This document shows, one piece after another, positions 19,974 to 26,053 of a stretch of 64,000 nucleotides of DNA. The translations under genes were made by a program, and so were the position numbers. Numbering within the stretch: position 1 is the first letter of the stretch; every line of letters starts with the position of its first letter. The DNA is taken from contig JBDUXZ010000024.1 of assembly GCA_039944855.1 (NCBI GenBank), positions 1 through 64,000 of the forward strand, written 5' to 3'. The notes under the pieces were generated by a model, which did not search any database, was not told the origin of the DNA, and saw nothing but the letters and a program-made list of their open reading frames with translations. The DNA comes from Rhodothermales bacterium (GTDB lineage Bacteria > Bacteroidota > Rhodothermia > Rhodothermales > JANQRZ01).

Positions 19974-20029
19974 AAAAAAACTGCTCGACTCGCCGGTCAC
20001 CTCTCAAGGCTTCGGCGAGTCGAGCAGTT
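19974..20029 (-). terminator. Strong terminator with 17-bp stem
   Basis: Bases 19979-19995 and 20013-20029 are perfect inverted repeats (AACTGCTCGACTCGCCG and its complement) around a 17-base loop. Read on the minus strand the stem is followed by seven T (19974-19980 on plus are A), an ideal intrinsic terminator for the nuclease gene at 20177-21316. On the plus strand TTGTTCTT follows, so it may also stop the zinc-ribbon gene. Confidence 0.88.
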
Positions 20030-20123
20030 GTTCTTCCCGCATTAATAGGGTGGGGCGTTCTTGGCCCGCGACTACAACATAGGGGAATCCCCCAGCGAAG
20101 TCAAGGGCGTTCCACCAAAACGA

Positions 20124-20156
20124 CGAGAAAGAGTTCCAGCGTGGGGCTCTTTCTCG
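20124..20156. terminator. Hairpin just past the nuclease gene stop
   Basis: CGAGAAAGAG (20124-20133) pairs perfectly with CTCTTTCTCG (20147-20156) over a 13-base loop, 20 bases downstream of the nuclease stop on the minus strand. There is no T-tract, so it may protect the transcript end or act with the stronger terminator at 19974-20029. Confidence 0.6.
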
Positions 20157-20176
20157 CCGCTTGAGGGGCGGCCTGC

Positions 20177-21316
20177 TCAGTTCTCGATACGCAGCGTGGC
20201 GATGACCCCTGCGTGGTCGCTGGGCCACAGCAGGTCGCTGCCGACGGCGACGCGGTCCTCCGATTCATCTCCGACGATCTCAGCCGACAGCGTCTCTACG
20301 TTGCCGCGGTGGAGGATGAGGTCGATCCGCGTAGCGAACTCGGAGGTCATGTTGCGGAGGTCGGGAGCCTGGCAGCACGTCCCGCCATCGACACCGGCTT
20401 CAACGAAGGAGTCGGTATAGGTGACGTCCAGCAGGGCGTAGCTCCGGGTGCCGGAGCCGTCCGCCGGGCTGTTGAAATCGCCGACGAGCACGACGGGATT
20501 GGTTTCACTGCCGAGCGCTTCGATGAGTTCGAGCGCCTGGCCCTCCTGCGGCTGGCCCGGCGCGCCCGGCGGAAGCTGGACCTCCACCTCGAGGTGGGCA
20601 TTGGCGAACGTGAACGTCACGTCGCCGACCGTCGCATCGACCCACTGCGCGCTCCGCGTGAACTCCAGCGTGTTGCCGCTGGCCGGGGGGACTTCGAGTC
20701 CGACCTGGATCTCGAACGTGCGGACCATCGGGTTCGCCGTCGTCACGCCCGAGCGGGCGAGGATCACGTCGCGGTCGGTGAGGCGGACGTCGAGGAAGTC
20801 CGTGGGGAGCATCGGGTTGGCGACGAGGGCCGTGGGCAGTTCCACGTCCGCGTTGTCCTCTTCGAGCACGACGCGGTAGTCGAGTCCACGCTCGCCCAAC
20901 TCTGCCATGAGGATCGCGAGGAAGTCGATGGCGGGCGTCGAGGCATTGGGGGTCCGGGTGCCGGTGACGAAATCGCTCGGAGTCTGCGTCTGGTAGCGCG
21001 TGACCTCCTGCAAGCCGATGAGGTCGGGCGTCTCGGCCTCGATGATGTCAGCGATGGCCTCGGCGCGGAGGTCGAAGCGCGATGCTTGGACGGTCGCCCA
21101 GAGCGCGGTCGCCGCCGCGATGGCTTCGGCTTGGGTCGTCGTCGCCGTGACGGGGAAGAGGTCGCCGCCGAGGTAGAGGTTGTAGCTCATCACCTTGACG
21201 TCGGCGGAGACGCCTTCGGGTTCGGGGTCGTCGCTGTCGCAGCCAGCGAGGGGGAGGACGGCGAGGAGCAGGAGCGTGGCGAGGCCGACAGGCCATGCGT
21301 GGAGCAGTCGTTTCAT
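20177..21316 (-). CDS. Endonuclease/exonuclease/phosphatase family lipoprotein
   Basis: The 379-aa protein starts at the ATG at 21316 with a lipoprotein signal (MKRLLHAWPVGLATLLLLAV ... LAGC). The EEP fold shows 'VMSYNLYLGGDL', the metal-binding Glu in 'DLIGLQEVTRYQ', 'VVLVGDFNSPADGSG' with the catalytic Asp-x-Asn, and a C-terminal 'WPSDHAGVIATLRI' with the catalytic Asp-His pair. Such enzymes cleave phosphodiester or phosphomonoester bonds; the lipid anchor points to an extracytoplasmic nuclease or phosphatase role, substrate unknown. An insertion of about 100 residues between the motifs is larger than in minimal family members. Confidence 0.87.
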   Translation of the reverse strand: MKRLLHAWPVGLATLLLLAVLPLAGCDSDDPEPEGVSADVKVMSYNLYLGGDLFPVTATTTQAEAIAAATALWATVQASRFDLRAEAIADIIEAETPDLIGLQEVTRYQTQTPSDFVTGTRTPNASTPAIDFLAILMAELGERGLDYRVVLEEDNADVELPTALVANPMLPTDFLDVRLTDRDVILARSGVTTANPMVRTFEIQVGLEVPPASGNTLEFTRSAQWVDATVGDVTFTFANAHLEVEVQLPPGAPGQPQEGQALELIEALGSETNPVVLVGDFNSPADGSGTRSYALLDVTYTDSFVEAGVDGGTCCQAPDLRNMTSEFATRIDLILHRGNVETLSAEIVGDESEDRVAVGSDLLWPSDHAGVIATLRIEN

Positions 21317-21412
21317 GTCGAGAAAGGGCGTAGTGGGTATAATCGTGGGGCGCCCGGTGTCGCGGCACCCCACGTATTGGCTATGTTAGACGGACAAGAT
21401 AGGAGCGCAGAT

Positions 21413-22237
21413 ATGAAACTCCGAACGATCAGCGTGCTCGGCTGTGGCTGGCTCGGGCTCCCCCTCGCCGAGGCCCTCGCACGCACGGGACATACCGTCC
21501 GCGGCAGCACCACCTCAGCGGAGAAGCTAGAACGGCTCGAAGCCGCCGGCATCGAGCCCCACCGCATCGTCCTCGGCGACGAGGTCGAGGGCGACGACCC
21601 CGAGGCCTTTTTCGAAGCTGACGTGCTCGTCTTCTGCGTCCCGCCCTCGGGGAGCACCGCTTCGTACCCGGCCGTGGCGAGCGCCGTCCGCCGCGCTGCC
21701 GAGAGGGCCGGCACGGGCTGGGTGCTGATGACGAGTTCCACCTCCGTCTACCCCGACCTCGACGGCGTCGTGACGGAGTCCGATGCCGGGGCGCACGAGG
21801 GCGTCCCGCTGCGGCGGAACGGAGAGGACGTGCTGGTCGCCGAGCGTGTGTTCTACGGGGCGACAGCGTTCGATACGACGATCCTCCGGCTGGCCGGACT
21901 GTACGGATACGGCCGGCACCCGGCCCGCTACTTCGCAGGAAAACGCGACCTCGCGGGCGGTGAAGCCCCCGTCAACCTCGTCCATCGCGACGACGTGATC
22001 GGGGCGGTGATGGCCGTGCTGGAGCATGAGGCGCGCGGCGCGACGTTCAACGTCTGCGCCGACCATCACCCGACGCGCAACCGACTCTACCCCGCGACCG
22101 CGGAGCGCCTGGGGCTGGAGCCGCCGACGTTCAACGGCGCCGAGGCCGACGGCTACAAGATCGTGTCGAGCCAACGGCTCCGGGACCGGCTCGACTTCCG
22201 CTTCGCGTACCCCGACCCAATGACCCCTGCGCCGTAG
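21413..22237 (+). CDS. NAD-dependent epimerase/dehydratase-like protein (YeeZ type)
   Basis: The 274-aa protein starts at an ATG preceded by AGGAG (21401-21405), 7 bases upstream and one of the few clear ribosome sites in the window. It opens with a Rossmann motif 'ISVLGCGWLGLPLAEALART', then 'GSTTSAEKLERLEAAGIEPH' and a short-chain dehydrogenase-like core with 'MTSSTSVYPDLDG' and 'RLAGLYGYGRHPARYFAG'. This fits the YeeZ/extended SDR group. The Tyr-x-x-x-Lys catalytic pair is not obvious, so it may bind NAD(P) without classical epimerase activity. Substrate unknown. Confidence 0.82.
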   Translation: MKLRTISVLGCGWLGLPLAEALARTGHTVRGSTTSAEKLERLEAAGIEPHRIVLGDEVEGDDPEAFFEADVLVFCVPPSGSTASYPAVASAVRRAAERAGTGWVLMTSSTSVYPDLDGVVTESDAGAHEGVPLRRNGEDVLVAERVFYGATAFDTTILRLAGLYGYGRHPARYFAGKRDLAGGEAPVNLVHRDDVIGAVMAVLEHEARGATFNVCADHHPTRNRLYPATAERLGLEPPTFNGAEADGYKIVSSQRLRDRLDFRFAYPDPMTPAP

Positions 22238-22247
22238 CGGCAAAAAA

Positions 22248-22277
22248 GAAGAGGGCGCTCGTCGGAGCGCCCTCTTC
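22248..22277. terminator. Bidirectional terminator between convergent genes
   Basis: GAAGAGGGCGCTC (22248-22260) pairs perfectly with GAGCGCCCTCTTC (22265-22277) over a GTCG loop. Six A precede it (22242-22247), so the minus-strand transcript of the SCP2 gene ends in a T-tract. It starts 10 bases after the plus-strand stop codon. Confidence 0.92.
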
Positions 22278-22299
22278 GGCATTCGGGGGACTCAGTCGT

Positions 22300-22635
22300 T
22301 CAGCCTTTGCCGCCGAACATCCCCATGAATTTGGTGGCGAAGGGGACCGAGCCGCGGAGTTTCACTTTGCCCGACATCATCGCCATCATCGGGTTGGTCT
22401 GGCCGTTCTCGACGCTGAGCCACACGTCGGCGGGGGCGCTGAGGGTGAGCGTCGGGTCGTCGACGGTGCCTTCGGAGACGTCAACCTGCTGATCGTGGAC
22501 GTGGATGACGTAGTTGCCGCCGCCCTCGCCGCTGAGGTTCATCTGCACGGTGTCGTCAACGCCTTCGGCCTTGTCGGCGTTGAAGCGCTGGGGGTAGGAA
22601 GCGATCACTTCGTCGATGGAGCTGTAGCGAGGCAT
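22300..22635 (-). CDS. SCP2 sterol-binding domain protein
   Basis: The 111-aa protein is a stand-alone SCP2 domain: 'IDEVIASYPQRFNADKAEGV', 'GEGGGNYVIHVHDQQVDVSE' and the C-terminal block 'ADVWLSVENGQTNPMMAMMS', then 'GKVKLRGSVPFATKFMGMFG'. These small cytoplasmic proteins bind lipids or acyl chains in a hydrophobic tunnel. The exact ligand in bacteria is usually unknown. The length is standard for the family. Confidence 0.9.
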   Translation of the reverse strand: MPRYSSIDEVIASYPQRFNADKAEGVDDTVQMNLSGEGGGNYVIHVHDQQVDVSEGTVDDPTLTLSAPADVWLSVENGQTNPMMAMMSGKVKLRGSVPFATKFMGMFGGKG

Positions 22636-22766
22636 AGGAGTGCGAGGTGGGCGAGCGGAAGGGGAGGCCCAAGACGAACGGGCTGCGACGGGAAGATAAC
22701 ACCGTTAAGCGCGTGTCCGAAAGCCCGCACCGAAAGACGATGCGGGGCGGGCCGACGCGGACGGCG

Positions 22767-23381
22767 TCAGACGTTCCGGGGGAGGAGTTCGAGCTTCACG
22801 CGCGCGGTGCCGCGCTTCAGCATGCCGATCTGCTTCGCGGCCGCCTTCGAGAGGTCGATGACGCGCTGGCCGTGGAAGGGGCCGCGGTCGTTGATGCGGA
22901 CAACGACCGCGTCACCGGTACGCGTGTTCGTGACGCGGACGCGGCTGCCGAGCGGGAGCGTCCGGTGGGCGGCGGTCAGCTTCGTGGGGTCGAAGCGTTC
23001 CCCGCTGGCCGTGGGGTTGCCGGCGAGTTCCTCGCCGTAGTAGCTGGCGTCGCCATCGCCGAGCGGCTTAGCAGGCGCGGCCTCCGGTGCGGCTTCGGCC
23101 GAGCGAGCCGGCGCTTCCGGCGCAGTAGCGTCGAGCCCGCGTGGGGCATTCGTGACGCCTTCGACGCCGGCCTTGCCTGTGCCGAGCGGGACGGGCTCCG
23201 GCTGCTCGTTGGCCTGGACGACCGTGAAGGCCGCTAGCGCTACGAGCGCGACGGCTGTGGTCGCGGCGACGGTGCGGTAGAGCGTAATGCGACGACGGAG
23301 TCCGCGGAACGCCCGTGCGAGCGGGACGCGCTTCCGTCGTGTAGGGAGGGATTCGTGGTCGCGGTGGGGAGCGTCATGCAT
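22767..23381 (-). CDS. RlpA-like septal ring protein with double-psi beta-barrel
   Basis: The 204-aa protein has a membrane segment at about residues 35-55 ('[20 protein letters not shown]'), an Ala/Pro-rich linker, and a C-terminal double-psi beta-barrel: '[20 protein letters not shown]', '[20 protein letters not shown]', '[20 protein letters not shown]'. This is the RlpA domain, a lytic transglycosylase or glycan-binding module acting on septal peptidoglycan. The catalytic Asp of 'INDRGPF' is present. No SPOR domain is attached, unlike E. coli RlpA, and it is membrane-anchored rather than a lipoprotein. Confidence 0.88.
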   Translation of the reverse strand: MHDAPHRDHESLPTRRKRVPLARAFRGLRRRITLYRTVAATTAVALVALAAFTVVQANEQPEPVPLGTGKAGVEGVTNAPRGLDATAPEAPARSAEAAPEAAPAKPLGDGDASYYGEELAGNPTASGERFDPTKLTAAHRTLPLGSRVRVTNTRTGDAVVVRINDRGPFHGQRVIDLSKAAAKQIGMLKRGTARVKLELLPRNV

Positions 23382-23583
23382 AAACGAGAGCCCGAGGGCA
23401 CTTGTGAGTGTGGCGCTAAAACTAACAGGTCTTGTACGGGCGCGGCCCCCGTGCTCGTTCCGCTACGGCTCCAGACTCACGATACCTCCGCGGAATGCGC
23501 CGAAACGGAGTCAATTTCGGAACTGCATCAAGGTGTCGAGCCGTACAACACGTCCCATCTCTCCTTCGCCTATCATCCGATCC

Positions 23584-24435
23584 ATGTCGCAATTCATCTG
23601 TGCCGTCAGCACCGCCGCTTCGTCCAACACCCCCGCCGCCTACGTCCTCACCGAACAGGCCACGCGCAACGGGGACGATCAGCCGGGGTATTACATCCGG
23701 GATGTCGGTCACTTCGGCGACGACGACCCGGTGGAGACGATTCAGGATCTCCTCGCCGATGAGGAGCAGTACGCCGGGCGCGTCACCGTTGTGGTGATGG
23801 GCGGGCAGAAAATGGCCGACCGCTTCGGCAAAGTTGGACTGAGCGCCGTGCCCGTCGAAGTCGGCGGGAGCGGGGGCGATGACACGCTCCGCGTAACGGA
23901 GCAGACGCTCGTCGACACGTTCGAGGCCGTGTACCGGCACCGCACCGTCGAGATGCCGAACGAGGACGAGAAACTTTCGGCCGTGCTCGCTGCCCTTTAC
24001 GGCGCGATGAGCGACGACGCCGGGGCGACCGAGGCCTCGCCGCAGATGGAAGCCCTCGCCCGCGAAGAGACGACCGGCATTCCCACCGAGACGATTCCCG
24101 AGGACGGCCCGAAGCCGGCCGTGCCCGAGCTCTCCGGTTCCAGCGCCGCGGTCGGTGTCGCCAAGATCGGCGGTGACGCCGACGACCGCACGGCGACCGT
24201 AGCTGAGGCGATGACGGCTCCGCCGCGCCGCCACGGGCTCGAAGACGACAGCAACGCCGGGCCCGCCAGTCTCGGCGAGCACCGGGACCTCGCCCTCGCC
24301 CTCGCGCTCTCGTGCTGGTACGGTGAGTACGACGCCGACGAGCTCCCGATGACAGACCAGGCCGACGAGACGGCGCGCGACGCCCGCGTGCGCGAGAAGC
24401 GCCGTCGGCAGGCGCAGGACAAGAAGAATCGGTAG
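23584..24435 (+). CDS. Unknown protein resembling a degenerate terminase-type RNase H nuclease
   Basis: The 283-aa cytoplasmic protein starts at 23584 (MSQFICAVST). Three stretches resemble the nuclease domain of phage terminase-like proteins: 'GYYIRDVGHFGDDDPVETIQ' (about 35-54), 'RVTVVVMGGQKMADRFGKVG' (66-85, where relatives have a VVDATG-type strand), and 'EHRDLALALALSCWYGE' (232-248, where relatives have H-D-D-L). The expected catalytic Asp residues appear replaced. A low-complexity, Ala/Asp/Pro-rich insert of about 90 residues lies between, and the tail is basic. The resemblance is from memory of motifs, so the family call is inference. No phage genes surround it. Confidence 0.6.
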   Translation: MSQFICAVSTAASSNTPAAYVLTEQATRNGDDQPGYYIRDVGHFGDDDPVETIQDLLADEEQYAGRVTVVVMGGQKMADRFGKVGLSAVPVEVGGSGGDDTLRVTEQTLVDTFEAVYRHRTVEMPNEDEKLSAVLAALYGAMSDDAGATEASPQMEALAREETTGIPTETIPEDGPKPAVPELSGSSAAVGVAKIGGDADDRTATVAEAMTAPPRRHGLEDDSNAGPASLGEHRDLALALALSCWYGEYDADELPMTDQADETARDARVREKRRRQAQDKKNR

Positions 24436-24454
24436 GGCGAGCGCAGACACACGG

Positions 24455-24491
24455 GCGCGGGGCGACGGGAGTGTATCCCCTCGCCCCGCGC
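24455..24491. terminator. Hairpin between convergent genes
   Basis: GCGCGGGGCGA (24455-24465) pairs perfectly with TCGCCCCGCGC (24481-24491) around a 15-base loop. It lies 20 bases after the plus-strand stop at 24435 and 28 bases before the minus-strand stop at 24519. Only a weak T-rich stretch follows (TCATTTCG). Confidence 0.7.
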
Positions 24492-24518
24492 TCATTTCGT
24501 ATGACTACGCACTGTCGT

Positions 24519-25862
24519 TTACGCGCCGTGCTCGGTGCGGATCTGCCGGGAGAGTCGCCACGCCATCCAGCCAAGGAACCCGACACCCAGGACGAGTACG
24601 GCCCACAGCAGGAGCCGCTGTGTCGGGATCTCGTCCGACGGTCGGAGCGCGGCCGGACCTGCGAGGTCGAACGGTTCGCCGACGCTTGCCGGAGAAACCA
24701 ACGCGGAAGCTCCGACGCGGGGCACACTGCCGAGTACGGTGGATGGGCTGAGTCCGGCCGGCTCTGCCGCATAGCTGCCGAAGGCGAGGCGGAACGGGTC
24801 GGTTCCGCGCGCGACGAATAGCACCGTCTCGGGCACGTAGCCAACCTCGAGCGCTGGCGGCTGCTGGCCGAGAGCCCCCTCGGGCTCGACCGTCAGCCGC
24901 CAGTAGCGGGCGGACGTGGGGGCGAACGAGAAATCGGGCGTCGTCAGTTCGGTGCCGTCGATGCGGAGGCGGTAGATCGGGCCGGAGGCGCGCGTGCGCC
25001 ACGGGCCGTCCGGCGTCTCCGCGGATGCGAGCGTGGCGCTCGCGAGCGTGTTGACTTCGGGCAGCGCGATGCGTGCGCCGTCGGCGGGCGGCCGGGCGTC
25101 GAGGTCGAAGGTGTACATGGAGCCCGACGCGTCGAGCAGCGGGGCCGGCAGCCACGCGCGCTCCACCGGCCGCTCGGCCTCGACGACCTCGGCTTCGGCG
25201 CGGGTGAGCGGCGGCAGCGTTTCGTCCTCGGGCCACGTCACGCGGAGAAAGCGCGCCGTCGTCGGCACGTCGAAGGCGACCGTGCGGCGGACGAGCCGCT
25301 GATCGCCCTGCCGGAGATCGGCGAGCGCGGCGTCGCGGACGAGCGGCGTCCACCGGGCGAGGTCGGAACTCGCGCCGATCTGCACGGACGTCACGAAGCT
25401 CGGCGCGTCGTCGGCCCACGAAAAGGTGAGGCGGCGGATCGGGCGATCGGTGCCGCGGGTGTCGAGGAGGTAGGCTGCGCGCGGTCGGTCGGCACGATCG
25501 GTGCGCGGGGCGAGTTCGACGACCGTGCCGGTGGCGTCGCGGCGGACAGTGAGGGCGGGATCGCTCGCGCGCGTCGTATCGCTGAGGACGAAGAAGGGGA
25601 GGGCGACGGTGCGGACGGAGCGCGTGCTCGACGCCGGGCGCTCGACGGCGTGCGGCACGGGCTCGTCGGAGGCGTTGAACACGCGGAGGTCGCCGAGGTC
25701 GGTGCGGACGGCGCTGCGGTAGACGGCGGGCGGCACCGTGACGCGGTAGATCGGCCCGTCGCCGTCGAGCGTGAGGTCGGCACCGAACGCGAAGTCGGAC
25801 GGGGCGACCTGCGCCGTCGCGACGGACGCGGCGAATAGGAAGAGGAGCGGCAGCAGACGCAT
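24519..25862 (-). CDS. DUF3999 family envelope protein
   Basis: The 447-aa protein has a signal peptide (MRLLPLLFLFAASVATAQ) and a long periplasmic beta-rich part with DUF3999 blocks ('PPAVYRSAVRTDLGDLRVFN', 'FVTSVQIGASSDLARWTPLV', 'TARFLRVTWPEDETLPPLTR'). It ends with one C-terminal membrane helix (about 420-440) and a short basic tail. The function is unknown. It lies downstream of a DUF2339 gene on the same strand, an association seen in many bacteria, so the two probably act together at the inner membrane. A 160-bp nested palindrome separates them. Confidence 0.87.
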   Translation of the reverse strand: MRLLPLLFLFAASVATAQVAPSDFAFGADLTLDGDGPIYRVTVPPAVYRSAVRTDLGDLRVFNASDEPVPHAVERPASSTRSVRTVALPFFVLSDTTRASDPALTVRRDATGTVVELAPRTDRADRPRAAYLLDTRGTDRPIRRLTFSWADDAPSFVTSVQIGASSDLARWTPLVRDAALADLRQGDQRLVRRTVAFDVPTTARFLRVTWPEDETLPPLTRAEAEVVEAERPVERAWLPAPLLDASGSMYTFDLDARPPADGARIALPEVNTLASATLASAETPDGPWRTRASGPIYRLRIDGTELTTPDFSFAPTSARYWRLTVEPEGALGQQPPALEVGYVPETVLFVARGTDPFRLAFGSYAAEPAGLSPSTVLGSVPRVGASALVSPASVGEPFDLAGPAALRPSDEIPTQRLLLWAVLVLGVGFLGWMAWRLSRQIRTEHGA

Positions 25863-25884
25863 CGGCGGGCGAGAGTTTGAGACT

Positions 25885-26046
25885 GTTTAGTAACTATCGA
25901 TGGGAAGTCCCCCTCCTGACAGGAGGGGACAGGGGTGGTAGAAAGCGGGCCGCGGAAGCGTTCCTGGTCTACCCCCTCCCCGCTGCGCGGGACTCCCCCT
26001 GTCCAGGGGGAGGGCACTATTGCCCGCTGCCACATAGTATCTAAAC
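25885..26046. repeat. Nested palindromic element inside the DUF2339-DUF3999 pair
   Basis: The outer arms GTTTAGTAACTAT (25885-25897) and ATAGTATCTAAAC (26034-26046) match as inverted repeats at 11 of 13 positions. Inside are smaller hairpins: CCCCTCCT/AGGAGGGG (near 25910-25928), CCCGC/GCGGG (near 25979-25991) and TCCCCCTG/CAGGGGGA (near 25994-26011). The 'CCCCCTCC..GGGGACAGGGGTGG' wording is typical of dispersed extragenic repeats. It fills almost the whole gap between two co-directional genes. Confidence 0.8.
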
Positions 26047-26053
26047 TGCCTGC

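Noticed and set aside
23584-24435. Prophage remnant
   Set aside because: The terminase-like protein has no phage structural, integrase or lysis genes around it; neighbours are ordinary envelope genes, and base composition does not change.
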